A stretch of DNA of 64,000 nucleotides from Luteolibacter pohnpeiensis. Its GTDB lineage: Bacteria; Verrucomicrobiota; Verrucomicrobiia; Verrucomicrobiales; Akkermansiaceae. A program made the position numbers and the translations under genes. The stretch is from contig NZ_JAENIJ010000003.1 of the NCBI RefSeq assembly GCF_016595435.1, forward strand, positions 1 to 64,000, written 5' to 3'. Positions 35,070 through 44,261 of this stretch are shown here, one piece after another (positions within the stretch are counted from its first letter, which is position 1; every line of letters begins with the position of its first letter). The notes beneath the pieces are model-generated. The model was not told the origin of the DNA. It was given only the letters and a program-made list of their open reading frames with translations, and ran no database searches.

Positions 35070-36548
35070 TCAGAACCTCACCGCGATCGAGCTGGTCAAT
35101 TGCGCGTCGTGATGCTCACGGCCATCTGCTGGAATATTTTCATAGCCGTAGTTCGCGCCGATGCGCCAGATCAGCCGATCGCTAAGAGTCGTATCTAACG
35201 AGATCGCAGCGATCGCGTTGAAGTTTTCCAAATTCTCCAACTCGGAGGTTGCAGTGACTGATTGCTTCAGCGCGAAGCGTTCGTTGAACGTGTGGCTGAA
35301 TCGCTGGGCAGCAACGGCGGAGGCGAAGTTGTCTGTGTCTTCGCCGGTCTTTTCAAACGTGTATGATGGACCGGCTTCGAATGATAATTTGGTGCGATCG
35401 GTTTTGATGAACGAGTACCCTGCAACCACGGATGGCGCGACCCGATACGCGATTTCCGCCGGCTCATCGCGAAGAAATGAAACGCCGCTGCCGATGAAAA
35501 ATCGGTCGCTGAGATAGCGATTCTCCTGAACACGGGATATCAACCGATCATTGGCGGTTTCGCCGTCGTTCTCGCCGTAATTGTATCCAAGATCGAAAAA
35601 GAACTCCCGCTCACTGCTGATGTAGGCGGTGTTCCAATCGAAGGTCAGGCCGGTTTTTTCCGCATTCCCACGGTTTGCGGAAAGTCCCAAAGCGGCGGTG
35701 GTTTTCCAACCATCCTTCTTCGCTGCAGAGCTGGTGGTGCCGGGCATCAAACTGCGTCGAGCTTCCGAGCCTGCACTTGGATCCGGCAACCCGTTGAAAT
35801 CATAGGCCAGACCCAGTAGCAGCGAGGTGTCTGATTTTCCATTGCCATCACCCGGTGTGTCGTCCACCCGATGCCGCACGAACGTCCGCAGTGAAACCTT
35901 GCGCGTGATGCGAGTTTCGATGCCGGCTTCGAGCTCGATGATCGAGTCGGATGGATCGTCGGTGCGCGGCGTCCAGCCGAGCGATTGCCAGAGTTTCGAG
36001 GTTGCTGAGAATCGATATTCAAAGCGTTCCGCCAGTCGCAAGGTGGGAAAGGAATCGCTTTCGGCGTCGCGACTTTCCCAAGCGTAGCCAGGGCCTGCTT
36101 CGAACGATAAAGTGGTCTTGTTAGACTTTAGGATGTGGTATCCCAACAGCGCGCTGACATCCGTGCGATAATCCAGGGCGGATGCGTTGTCGCGGAAATA
36201 TGAACCGTAACCACCGACATACCATCGGTCGCCGATATCCCGGTTATACTGGCCGAAAAGTTTCAGGCTGTCCGTGCTGGTGACGTCTTCGCTTTCAGCG
36301 TAAAAGTAATCAACACCAAGGTAGGCTTCGTTTTTGTCCTTTTGGTAAGAAGCCAAAAGTTGCAACGAGCAAGCTACCGAATCGGAATTTCCATCGCTAA
36401 CCGCAAGTCCTGCAGCTCCCGTGATTTCCCATGGTGATTGGCTTGAAGACTTGGCGATTTCTGGGGCTGGTGAAACCTGGGCGTCTTTCGCCAAAATCGT
36501 TCCGGTTGTCGGCATTAGCGCGATCACTAGGGTCTTCGAAAAATTCAT
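35070..36548 (-). CDS. Outer-membrane protein with two tandem DUF481 barrels
   Basis: 492 residues from ATG 36548, signal peptide NFSKTLVIALMPTTGTILA. Two similar halves of about 210-220 residues. Each begins with GLAVSDGNSDS or GLSANRGNAEK, continues with FFxDxGYxYxE-type strands, and includes SFEAGPGYAWE or SFEAGPSYTFE and LAERFEYRFS or AAQRFSHTFN; the second ends in a terminal Phe (SIAVRF), usual for outer-membrane barrels. DUF481 proteins are salt-induced outer-membrane barrels, normally single. The two halves are joined by a Pro/Ser/Ala linker (SEARRSLMPGTTSSA). Function unknown. Confidence 0.88.
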   Translation of the reverse strand: MNFSKTLVIALMPTTGTILAKDAQVSPAPEIAKSSSQSPWEITGAAGLAVSDGNSDSVACSLQLLASYQKDKNEAYLGVDYFYAESEDVTSTDSLKLFGQYNRDIGDRWYVGGYGSYFRDNASALDYRTDVSALLGYHILKSNKTTLSFEAGPGYAWESRDAESDSFPTLRLAERFEYRFSATSKLWQSLGWTPRTDDPSDSIIELEAGIETRITRKVSLRTFVRHRVDDTPGDGNGKSDTSLLLGLAYDFNGLPDPSAGSEARRSLMPGTTSSAAKKDGWKTTAALGLSANRGNAEKTGLTFDWNTAYISSEREFFFDLGYNYGENDGETANDRLISRVQENRYLSDRFFIGSGVSFLRDEPAEIAYRVAPSVVAGYSFIKTDRTKLSFEAGPSYTFEKTGEDTDNFASAVAAQRFSHTFNERFALKQSVTATSELENLENFNAIAAISLDTTLSDRLIWRIGANYGYENIPADGREHHDAQLTSSIAVRF

Positions 36549-36728
36549 ACCACCCCCGGGTGCCATGGCTGGCCACGAGGGGCAAGCGATTAGGTCACTC
36601 AAATGTCCTCAAAAATCCCGGATGGCGGGGATCTAACAAAAAAACAGATGCATGCATCGAATCATGTGACAAACTGATCGAAATCCATGAATTGAGCCGA
36701 CTGGTATGTTGGCTGCATCGTTTTCACC

Positions 36729-38357
36729 ATGGCATGGTTCCGACACCAAAACGAAATTGATGAGCCGCAATTGGAGCGCGGTCTCAAGAATCTCGTCTAC
36801 GACGGCATTTGCTCGCAGGCGATGGGCGTGCTCACCGGGGGCGCGTTTCTGGTTGCCTTCGCACTGGAACTGGGTGCGTCGAACTTCGTGGTCGGCTCAT
36901 TTGCTGCGATCATGCCACTTTGCCAGTTGCTGCAAATACCGGCTATTTTCCTTGTTGAGAAAACCGGCGGACGCAAGGCCTTGGTGGTTCTTCCGGTGAT
37001 TCTCGGGCGCTTGGTTTGGATGGTGATTCCGATTCTTCCTTGGATTGTTCCTCCGGCCTGGCAGGTGACGGCATTGGTTCTACTGCTTTTCTGGTACTTC
37101 GGAGTCAGCTCCATCGCCGGATGCTCTTATAACTCGTGGATGCGTGATTTGATCCCGGAGGCGCGATACGGAATTTTCTTCAGCCATCGCTTCGCAGTTA
37201 TCACGCTCGTTGGGGCATTGCTCACGTTGGTGGCGAGTTTCGGCGTCGAGCCCCTGCGTGCATGGACAGGGAGCAATATCATTCCGTACAGCGCCATGCT
37301 TGGAATTGGTGGTTTGGCCGGTCTCATCGGCGTGATCTTCCTCGGACGTGTGCCTGAACCGCCACCGCCACCTCAGGAAAAAGTTTCGCCATTTCGGATG
37401 CTGGCCGAGCCGTTCAAATCAAAGGATTTTCTGCGGCTATTGCGGTTCATGGGACCATGGAACTTTGCGATCAATATGGCCGCCGCATTCTTTGGCGTGT
37501 ACATGCTGCGGCGGTTGGAGATGCCCATCTCGACCGTGATTTTCCTCGCGGTGGCGAGCCAGTTGGTGAACGTGTTTTTCTTCAAAATCTGGGGGACGAT
37601 CGCGGATCGTTGGAGCAATCGAGCGGCACTGATCGTTGCCGGGCAATTGTTCTTCCTCAGTTTGTTGCTCTGGCCATTCACGACGATGCCGGAGAAGCAT
37701 GCGGGCACGTTGCCGCTGCTCATCATCATTCACGTCCTTTCGGGAATTTCCACCGCAGGGGTGAACCTCTGTGCGGGGAATCTCGCGATGATCAGTGCGC
37801 CACGCGGCAAGGCGACTTCGTTTCTCGCAGCGAATGCCGTGGTCGCTGGAATCGCAGCAACGATCGGACCGTTGGTGGGTGGTTACATGGCGGATCGAAT
37901 GGCGGATGTTCAGGTAACCATCGACCTATCTTATACCGCGGCTGTTGATAAAATCGTACCGAAAGAAATTCCTGCGATCAATCTGCAGGGCCTGGACTTC
38001 GTTTTTCTAGCAGCGGTGATTGTCGGATTCTATTCGATTCATCGCCTTGCCTATGTTCGTGAGGTTTCAAAAACGGAAGCCCCGCTTCGGTTGCCGGTCT
38101 TGTTCAACGAAACCCGGCGAGCCATGGCTCACGTCTCGAACGTTGCCGGACTTCGGAAGCTGACCTACTTCCCGTTTGAGCTGCTGACTCGCGCCAAACC
38201 TGGCTCACGGCAGAATGCCGGGAAGTCAAAACATCCCGGTCCGCAGCGCCCGGCTGGCCCGCAGATTCCGATCGGAGAATTCACTCCGATGCCGGAGCCT
38301 TCCACTCATGAATCCACGCAGGATCATCCTGAAAAATCCGATCATGAGCCGGAGTAG
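36729..38357 (+). CDS. Major facilitator superfamily transporter
   Basis: 542 residues with about twelve membrane segments between residues 30 and 445. N-terminal half includes GASNFVVGSFAAIMPLCQLL and the A-like motif EKTGGRKALVV; loop 6-7 is long (RVPEPPPPPQEKVSPFRMLA). The second half holds LPLLIIIHVLSGISTAGVNL. The last 60 residues form a Pro/His/Glu-rich, disordered cytoplasmic tail. No substrate can be named. Divergent from the DUF481 gene. Confidence 0.88.
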   Translation: MAWFRHQNEIDEPQLERGLKNLVYDGICSQAMGVLTGGAFLVAFALELGASNFVVGSFAAIMPLCQLLQIPAIFLVEKTGGRKALVVLPVILGRLVWMVIPILPWIVPPAWQVTALVLLLFWYFGVSSIAGCSYNSWMRDLIPEARYGIFFSHRFAVITLVGALLTLVASFGVEPLRAWTGSNIIPYSAMLGIGGLAGLIGVIFLGRVPEPPPPPQEKVSPFRMLAEPFKSKDFLRLLRFMGPWNFAINMAAAFFGVYMLRRLEMPISTVIFLAVASQLVNVFFFKIWGTIADRWSNRAALIVAGQLFFLSLLLWPFTTMPEKHAGTLPLLIIIHVLSGISTAGVNLCAGNLAMISAPRGKATSFLAANAVVAGIAATIGPLVGGYMADRMADVQVTIDLSYTAAVDKIVPKEIPAINLQGLDFVFLAAVIVGFYSIHRLAYVREVSKTEAPLRLPVLFNETRRAMAHVSNVAGLRKLTYFPFELLTRAKPGSRQNAGKSKHPGPQRPAGPQIPIGEFTPMPEPSTHESTQDHPEKSDHEPE

Positions 38358-38386
38358 CGATTGAACTCAATGGTTCTAACAAAAAC

Positions 38387-39238
38387 CTAGCAGCCTAACC
38401 GATGGAGGCAACGCTCGACCATGGATTGATATCCTGACCCGAAAAGATTCACATGATTGAGGGCGTGGTAGAGGTCATAAATCGGTTTGCGCTGATCTCT
38501 CCCGACGGCTGGATCTCCATAACCTTGGAGGAAATCCGGATCGAGCGGTGGACCAAAAAGTTCCATCATCGCCAAGTCGGTTTCCGGATCGCCGAAATAC
38601 GGGGCGGGATCAAACACCACGGCGGAACCATCAGTCAAAGATCCAAAATTGCCGGACCAAAGATCGCCGTGCAGCAGCGCCGGGAGAGGGGAATGAGCTT
38701 CGAGCCGATCTCGAATGGCAGTGATGATCCTACCCAACCGATCGAACTGAAAAAATCCTGCGGCGGCTGCGAGACGCCATTGGGGCTTGATGCGATGCTC
38801 GATGAAGAATTCGGTCCAATCTTTTGAGCGGGTGTTGTCTTGGGGAGTCGTGCCGATGAAATTGTTTTCAGCCAAACCATATTCATCCGAAGTAACCGCG
38901 TGCAGCTGCCTGAGTTGTTCTCCGAGATCGCGCTTTGAAGCTCTGGATTCGATGGTTAGATCGAGCCACTCCAATGCGATCCAATACCCATGGTCCGGCA
39001 ATTGTCGCTGATCGATCAATCTTGGCACCCGGATGTGAGGGGAGAGGAGCTTCAGACCATGGGCTTCAGCTTGCAGGAGTTTCGCAAGATGGCCTGCACC
39101 TGATTTTACAAACAAGGTGCGACCATCATCCAAATCCATGCGTCTCGCAGCATGAATGCAGCCGCCTCCCACGGGCGTGACTCGCTGTAGATCAGCTCCC
39201 AGTTGCGCTGCAATCAGGTGGTCTGCATCGTCTGCCAT
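38387..39238 (-). CDS. Fructosamine kinase family protein
   Basis: 283 residues, the family's usual length. Kinase-like fold: GGGCIHAARRM at the N-terminal loop, LFVKSGAG lysine, LLHGDLWSGNFGSL (186-199, the catalytic D and N), then AVVFDPAPYFGDPETDLAMM (metal Asp) and YDLYHALNHVNLFG near the end. These are diagnostic of fructosamine-3-kinase/ribulosamine kinase, which phosphorylate sugars on glycated lysines so that they fall off. A 41-codon ORF lies just upstream. Otherwise single, convergent with the MFS gene. Confidence 0.93.
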   Translation of the reverse strand: MADDADHLIAAQLGADLQRVTPVGGGCIHAARRMDLDDGRTLFVKSGAGHLAKLLQAEAHGLKLLSPHIRVPRLIDQRQLPDHGYWIALEWLDLTIESRASKRDLGEQLRQLHAVTSDEYGLAENNFIGTTPQDNTRSKDWTEFFIEHRIKPQWRLAAAAGFFQFDRLGRIITAIRDRLEAHSPLPALLHGDLWSGNFGSLTDGSAVVFDPAPYFGDPETDLAMMELFGPPLDPDFLQGYGDPAVGRDQRKPIYDLYHALNHVNLFGSGYQSMVERCLHRLGC

Positions 39239-39252
39239 ACTTTCATCATGGT

Positions 39253-39378
39253 TTAGGATTCATTCGGTGAATATCTGAAAGCGAACGACGTATCAACCGT
39301 GGAGTCGAGAAGCGTGCCGTCATCCACATGGTAAAAACTTCGCAGGGAATACTGGCGATATCCGCGATCTTGGTTCAT
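39253..39378 (-). CDS. Possible 41-residue ORF upstream of the fructosamine kinase gene
   Basis: An ATG at 39378 opens 41 codons ending TAA, 14 bp before the kinase start. The product (starts NQDRGYRQYSLRSF, ends AFRYSPNES) is polar, with no motif I recognise. It could be a leader ORF, a remnant of a longer gene, or chance. No clear SD precedes it. Confidence 0.25.
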   Translation of the reverse strand: MNQDRGYRQYSLRSFYHVDDGTLLDSTVDTSFAFRYSPNES

Positions 39379-39401
39379 GATGTGAGACGATCCAATTTCG
39401 C

Positions 39402-40670
39402 ATGACCCTCCTCCAATTCTATCTTTCCAAAATCAAATCCATGTTGTGGGTGAGGCCGGTGTTGCTCAGTGGCGCTGCGATTTTTTGGATCATTTTTGCT
39501 TCTCTAGCAGATAAGCGATTTCCGGAAAAATGGACGATCCAGATCGAGAAAGAGACCTTGGTTGATTTGTTTACGATTCTTGCGACTACCATGCTCACCG
39601 TAGCTACGTTTTCAGTGTCAGCGGTTGCGTCGGCATTTGCATCGGTCGCCAGTTCCGCTTCGCCGCGGGCGACACGGATTGTCATGAGTGATACCGGTGT
39701 TCAGTCGACTCTGGCGTCATTTCTAGCTGCTTTTATCTATGCCTTGGTTTCGATTACCGCGCTGAGTGGTTTCAGTTTCGGTCGCTCGGGGCGCTTCGTC
39801 TTGTTTGTAGGATTTGTCGCGATCGTCGCCTGGGTGCTGATGTCTTTCTTGCGCTGGGTCGATCGTGTATCGCGCTTGGGTAAACTTGGGGACACGTTGG
39901 ACCGAGTCAGCCTAGCTGCCCGGGAAACTCTCTCGAACCCGCAAATGGTCGGACCTCTTGGCGGTCGACCTTTGTCGGAATCCAATCATGAGCAATCCGC
40001 AGGCTTGGCGTGGTTTCCGGAGAAGTTCGGTTACATCCAATACATCAACATGGAGGAGCTGCAGAAGCTGGCGGAAGAGTTGAAAACGGAAATCGTGCTT
40101 CAGGTGAGACCCGGTTCGCTCGTCACCAAAAACATCCCCATCGGGAAATTGTATGGCGGCACCAAACCGGATGACGAAGTTTGGAGAAAACTTCAGCGCT
40201 GCCTGGCAATCGATAACAACCGCAACGAAACCACGGATCCGCGCTTTGCCATGATCCTGATGGCCGAGGTGGCGGATCGGGCACTATCTCCAGCGGTCAA
40301 TGATCCCGGGACGGCGATTGAGGTGCTCTCCATCCAGACCGAACTCTTCCACATTTGGGCAACCAATGACCTCGACCGCAAAGTCGGTCAGGCTGATTTT
40401 GATCGGATCTTTGCCCCCTGCATCGCCGCGGAAGATCTTGTTTTTGACGCCTTCCATCCGATCGCGCGTGATGGCTCGGCGATGGTGGAAGTCGGGATGC
40501 GACTGCAAAAAGCGCTTTGGTCCATCATGCATCTGGATCACGAAGATTTGCGCCAAGCGGCGGACGGATTTCGCCAGACCGCGTTGGAGTATTTTGAGCA
40601 CGGGCTTTTGATCGAGTCTCAACGGCAGCGTGTGAGAGAGCTGGCGCGGAGAGAGCTTTCCAGAGACTAG
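39402..40670 (+). CDS. DUF2254 membrane protein
   Basis: 422 residues. Four membrane segments in the first 160 residues, including TMLTVATFSVSAVASAFASV then ASPRATRIVMSDTGVQ, the family's most conserved phrase. A soluble C-terminal part includes GYIQYINMEELQKLAEEL and MILMAEVADRALSPAVNDPG then TAIEVLSIQ, again DUF2254 hallmarks. No function is known. Its TAG stop and the LysR gene's stop share the palindrome CTAG on opposite strands. Confidence 0.93.
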   Translation: MTLLQFYLSKIKSMLWVRPVLLSGAAIFWIIFASLADKRFPEKWTIQIEKETLVDLFTILATTMLTVATFSVSAVASAFASVASSASPRATRIVMSDTGVQSTLASFLAAFIYALVSITALSGFSFGRSGRFVLFVGFVAIVAWVLMSFLRWVDRVSRLGKLGDTLDRVSLAARETLSNPQMVGPLGGRPLSESNHEQSAGLAWFPEKFGYIQYINMEELQKLAEELKTEIVLQVRPGSLVTKNIPIGKLYGGTKPDDEVWRKLQRCLAIDNNRNETTDPRFAMILMAEVADRALSPAVNDPGTAIEVLSIQTELFHIWATNDLDRKVGQADFDRIFAPCIAAEDLVFDAFHPIARDGSAMVEVGMRLQKALWSIMHLDHEDLRQAADGFRQTALEYFEHGLLIESQRQRVRELARRELSRD

Positions 40671-41590
40671 CGAGAATCTGGAGTGCGGTGGGCTGTCGGT
40701 TCGGCGATAGATCGGGTGGATGCTGCTTTGAGAAAACTCGCCAATGCGGGCGATGGATCATCCGTTCTCCACGCCATCGAAATTTCCAGACATGGGGCTT
40801 CGCCATCGAGATCGATGAAAGAAATGCCGGACATTTTCAGGCACATGGAAGGTGCTGCAGAAAAGTGAATACCGGCTCCGGAGGTGACCAATCCCATGCA
40901 ATGTTCCTGCTCCGTTTTGACCCGGATTTTCGGCCGGAAGCCGCTCCGTTCGCAGCAGCGCAGAATCCCTTCGAACATCCCTGGATCTTGGGCACGTTGA
41001 TGCAAGATGAACGTTTCGTGGCGAAACTGATTCAGGCTTACGGCCCCTGGTTCTTTGGCCAGCGGATGATCATCGCGCACTGCCAATTGCAAGCGAACTG
41101 AGGCAAACAGGACCGATGATAATTCCGAATGCAGCACAGGCGGTAAGACAAATCCAACGTCCAAATTTCCGGATGCCAGTGCCTCCAGTTGATCCGCCGA
41201 ATTCATTCCCACCATTTCCACGGCCATGCTCGGTTCAGTTCGGCCGAAATGATTCATCAGTTCCGGCAGGCCTGTAAAATACGCCGATGAAGTGCTGCCC
41301 ACCCGCAGCGGTCGGGCTTGTGAGCTGACTTCGTGTCGGATTCTCCGGCCAGCTGCTGCGGCTGCATCCAGCAGTGATCGCGCTTCCTCCAAAAACAGCC
41401 AGCCCGCGCGTGTCAGTTCCACTTTCCGCGTGCTGCGCACAAAAAGCTGGGCATCGATTTGGTCTTCCAAAGTCGAAATCATCCGGCTGAGCGGTGGCTG
41501 GCTCATGTGCAAACGCTCCGCTGCTTTCCGAAAATTCAATTCTTCCGCGACAGCGACAAAGGCGCGCAGCACTCGGAGGTCGTCAATCAT
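40667..41590 (-). CDS. LysR-family transcriptional regulator
   Basis: 307 residues. The N-terminal helix-turn-helix is typical (LRVLRAFVAVAEELNFRKAA, ERLHMSQPPLSRMISTLE, AQLFVRSTRKVELTRAG). A periplasmic-binding-protein-like effector domain follows (LRVGSTSSAYFTGLPEL, LDVGFVLPPV, PLAKEPGAVSL). Such regulators often control a divergent gene; here the divergent neighbour is a methyltransferase 75 bp away. The effector is unknown. Confidence 0.95.
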   Translation of the reverse strand: MIDDLRVLRAFVAVAEELNFRKAAERLHMSQPPLSRMISTLEDQIDAQLFVRSTRKVELTRAGWLFLEEARSLLDAAAAAGRRIRHEVSSQARPLRVGSTSSAYFTGLPELMNHFGRTEPSMAVEMVGMNSADQLEALASGNLDVGFVLPPVLHSELSSVLFASVRLQLAVRDDHPLAKEPGAVSLNQFRHETFILHQRAQDPGMFEGILRCCERSGFRPKIRVKTEQEHCMGLVTSGAGIHFSAAPSMCLKMSGISFIDLDGEAPCLEISMAWRTDDPSPALASFLKAASTRSIAEPTAHRTPDSR

Positions 41591-41665
41591 TGATGCGTAT
41601 TAGGTATCAATCGTCTTGCGGAATGGGAAGTACGAAACAGGCCGACACTGGTTTATGAATCCGCC

Positions 41666-42397
41666 ATGACCTCAAATGATCCACTTCTTAAGCCCACTGC
41701 CCCAGAGCTGCTTTTTGATCGCGAACGCGCGGCGAATTACGACCAATTCACGGGGCGTATTCCCGGTTTGCGCGATACGATGCTGCATTTCCTCGGTGCA
41801 GTCATGGCGGATTTACCGGCGGATTCGCGAATTCTTTGTGTCGGAGTGGGAACTGGAAATGAACTCATCTTCCTCGCCAAACTTTACCCGGACTGGACTT
41901 TTGTCGGGATCGATCCTTCGGAGCCGATGATGAACATTTGTCGCACAAAAGTCGCTGAAGCAGGTTTGGCGGATCGCTGCGAACTTCACACCGGCTATCT
42001 TGATTCGTTGGCACTGGATCGCGGTTTTGATGCGGCAACCTGCTTGCTGGTTTCGCATTTCCTGATGGAAACAAGCGAACGACAGGAGCTGTTTGCGAAC
42101 ATCGCGAAGCATTTGAAGCCCGGCGGAATGTTGGTGAGCGCGGATTTGGCGACTGCCATCGATACTCCGGCCTACCGAGCACTTACGGCTCCGTGGTTCC
42201 GGTTGCTGTTGCCACCGGAGGCCACGCAGAAGGATTTTGAAAATGCCCGTTCCGCCCACGGCACGGCGGTGGCTTTGTTAGATCCTGTGGAGGTCGAATC
42301 GCTGATTCAATCCGCTGGTTTCACTCAGCCGGTCCGGCTTTACCAGTGCCTCCTGATACACGGCTGGGTCAGTTACCAATTGGCGCCAGCTGACTGA
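41666..42397 (+). CDS. Class I SAM-dependent methyltransferase
   Basis: 243 residues. SAM-binding motif I ILCVGVGTGNELIFLAKLYP (about 55-74), then VGIDPSEPMM (acidic loop), FDAATCLLVSHFLME and LKPGGMLVSADLA. A fairly ordinary Rossmann methyltransferase of the type-11/12 group. The N-terminal part (ANYDQFTGRIPGLRD) suggests a small-molecule substrate. Divergent from the LysR gene, which may regulate it. Confidence 0.88.
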   Translation: MTSNDPLLKPTAPELLFDRERAANYDQFTGRIPGLRDTMLHFLGAVMADLPADSRILCVGVGTGNELIFLAKLYPDWTFVGIDPSEPMMNICRTKVAEAGLADRCELHTGYLDSLALDRGFDAATCLLVSHFLMETSERQELFANIAKHLKPGGMLVSADLATAIDTPAYRALTAPWFRLLLPPEATQKDFENARSAHGTAVALLDPVEVESLIQSAGFTQPVRLYQCLLIHGWVSYQLAPAD

Positions 42398-42416
42398 AAA
42401 TCGGATTGCGCAAGCC

Positions 42417-43340
42417 TCAACCGTTGGTTGGCGTCTTCGCAAGCGTGTCCAGGCCAAGGCTGGCGTAGATTTCACGGGTCGCGTGGCTTTTGTTCAGCGT
42501 GTAAAAATGCAGCCCGTCCACGCCCTCGTCCAAAAGTCCGGCACATTGTTCGGCAGCGTAGTGGATGCCAACGCGTTCGACGCTTGCGGGATCTCCATTG
42601 GCCCGGCTGAGGGTGCGCAGGAGTTTGGCAGGATAGCGCGCGCCAGCGGCTAATTCTGCCATCCGGCGCATGCCTTGCTCGGAGGTGATGGGCATGATTC
42701 CGGCAATGATTGGGACCTGAATGCCAGCCAGTCGGCATCGATCGCGGAAATCGAGGAAATCGTGGTTATCGAAGAAAAGCTGGGTGCAGATGTAGTCGGC
42801 GCCGGCGTCGATTTTCGCTTTCAAGAAATCCATTTCATTCATCCGGTTCGGAGTGGCAGGGTGGCCTTCAGGAAATCCAGCCACGCCGATGCCAAAACCT
42901 TGTGGCTGAGGATGACAGTCGGTCTGATTGAATTCTGCGATGAATGCGACCAGGTCTTTGGCATGGGTGAAATCTCCCTGCGACCAGTCGTAATTCGGCT
43001 GGTCGCGTGGCGGATCGCCCCGGAGTGCGAGGATGTTGCCAACGCCAGCGGCAGCGTAGCGTTCCAAAATCGAACGGATCTCTTCCTGGGTATGACCGAC
43101 ACAGGTCAGGTGCGGGACCGGAGGAATGGAAGTGGTGTGTTTGATGCGCAAGACCAGATCATGCGTCAGCTCCCGGGTGCCGCCACCCGCTCCATAGGTG
43201 ATCGAGACAAACGACGGGGAAAGTGGCTCCAATTCCCGGATCGTCTGGTAAAGATCTTCGCATGCGGCTTCGGATCGTGGCGGAAAGAATTCGAACGATA
43301 GTGAAGGCTTGCGTTGGGCGAGAATGTCGTGAATGTGCAT
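42417..43340 (-). CDS. metF: 5,10-methylenetetrahydrofolate reductase
   Basis: 307 residues, usual length. Motifs: PSLSFEFFPPRSEAACEDLY near the N-terminus (Glu for FAD/N5 protonation), FVSITYGAGGGTRE, LTCVGHTQEE, NILALRGDPP, and GADYICTQLFFDNHDFLDF. MetF reduces methylene-THF to methyl-THF with FAD, feeding methionine synthesis. No riboswitch of a class I know is visible upstream. It converges on the methyltransferase with a 19-bp gap and is divergent from the EF-hand gene. Confidence 0.96.
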   Translation of the reverse strand: MHIHDILAQRKPSLSFEFFPPRSEAACEDLYQTIRELEPLSPSFVSITYGAGGGTRELTHDLVLRIKHTTSIPPVPHLTCVGHTQEEIRSILERYAAAGVGNILALRGDPPRDQPNYDWSQGDFTHAKDLVAFIAEFNQTDCHPQPQGFGIGVAGFPEGHPATPNRMNEMDFLKAKIDAGADYICTQLFFDNHDFLDFRDRCRLAGIQVPIIAGIMPITSEQGMRRMAELAAGARYPAKLLRTLSRANGDPASVERVGIHYAAEQCAGLLDEGVDGLHFYTLNKSHATREIYASLGLDTLAKTPTNG

Positions 43341-43472
43341 GGGAATGCGAAAAAGACCGGTTGGGATGACCGTGGATTTACCTGAAACTTTGCTGGGTTG
43401 ATGGTGTTTTTATCGGTGGAGCGGCTCAATGATGGGCCGGAAACCTGGTCAAGAAAAACGCTTATTTTGCCG

Positions 43473-44165
43473 ATGAAAACAATCTCCATTTCGCAAATCG
43501 TCGCAGGACTGCTGCTGCCGGGTGCTGTTCAGGCCCAAGAGGTTCCCAAGAATCCACCGCAAGAGCAGCACGTTCCGGGACCCCATGCTCACGACGATGG
43601 AGATCCTGGCGGCCCGCCGGACGATCAAGGTTGGCGCAAAGCTGACACCGACGGCGATGGAAAGCTCTCGAAAGAAGAATTCATGGCAATCACCAGAATT
43701 GGCCAGTTGCCGGAAGAGAAACGGGAATTGCTGTTCGCTCGCTTGGATAAAGACTCAAATGGCAGCTTGGATGCGGATGAACTGGAGCGAGGTCGGCCCC
43801 GTCGTGGCCGTCCAATGCGTCGGCTCTGGGAGCTGGATGTGGACCACAGCGGCGGCGTGAGCTTCGAGGAATTTAAAAATGGCGAGATGTTCAGCAAACT
43901 GCCACCGGAAAAATGTGAGGAACTCTTCAAGCGACTCGACACCGATGGGGATGGGGAGATCACGGGCAAGGACCGACCAGAACCACGGCCCGCACCTGAA
44001 CCCGCCGAAATTGTCAAAATGTTGGACACCGACGGCGATGGATTGGTGTCCTACGAAGAATTCAAGAAGGACCCGTTTGTCGAGCGAATGATCGATCGCG
44101 AGATTGAACGCGAAATGAACGACAGCCCGCCGGAATTTGATCCTGAAGAGAATTCAGGAGAGTGA
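43473..44165 (+). CDS. Exported EF-hand calcium-binding protein, five EF loops
   Basis: 230 residues from ATG 43473; the frame opens at 43398 but the signal peptide (KTISISQIVAGLLLPGAVQA) starts here. A His/Pro-rich stretch (HVPGPHAHDDGDPGGPPDD) follows, then five EF loops: DTDGDGKLSKEEF, DKDSNGSLDADEL, DVDHSGGVSFEEF, DTDGDGEITGKD and DTDGDGLVSYEEF. Each has the Dx[DN]x[DS]G pattern with Glu or Asp at the end. Such proteins bind Ca2+ in the periplasm or outside; the target is unknown. A bidirectional terminator follows. Confidence 0.92.
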   Translation: MKTISISQIVAGLLLPGAVQAQEVPKNPPQEQHVPGPHAHDDGDPGGPPDDQGWRKADTDGDGKLSKEEFMAITRIGQLPEEKRELLFARLDKDSNGSLDADELERGRPRRGRPMRRLWELDVDHSGGVSFEEFKNGEMFSKLPPEKCEELFKRLDTDGDGEITGKDRPEPRPAPEPAEIVKMLDTDGDGLVSYEEFKKDPFVERMIDREIEREMNDSPPEFDPEENSGE

Positions 44166-44200
44166 GAAAATATCGGAATTCTTCGATCGAATGATCGACT

Positions 44201-44238
44201 AAAAAAGGCCACCCGGAGTGATCCAGGTGGCCATTTTT
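44201..44238. terminator. Bidirectional terminator between EF-hand gene and secDF
   Basis: Stem GGCCACC (44207-44213) with GGTGGCC (44226-44232), a 12-nt loop, T run on the plus side after one A, and six A (T on the minus strand) on the other side. It lies 36 bp after the EF-hand stop and 24 bp after the secDF stop, so it serves both convergent genes. Confidence 0.88.
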
Positions 44239-44261
44239 GGAATGGGGATGAGTGGCTCGCT

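Noticed and set aside
36647-36658. 12-bp palindrome GATGCATGCATC between DUF481 and MFS genes
   Set aside because: Low-complexity repeat of GATGCAT; short and without supporting half-sites.
41600-41612. ATT-N7-AAT element upstream of the LysR gene as an operator
   Set aside because: Only the outer three bases on each side match; too weak to call a LysR box.
43341-43472. Possible SAM or SAH riboswitch upstream of metF
   Set aside because: I looked for the conserved cores of these classes and did not find them.
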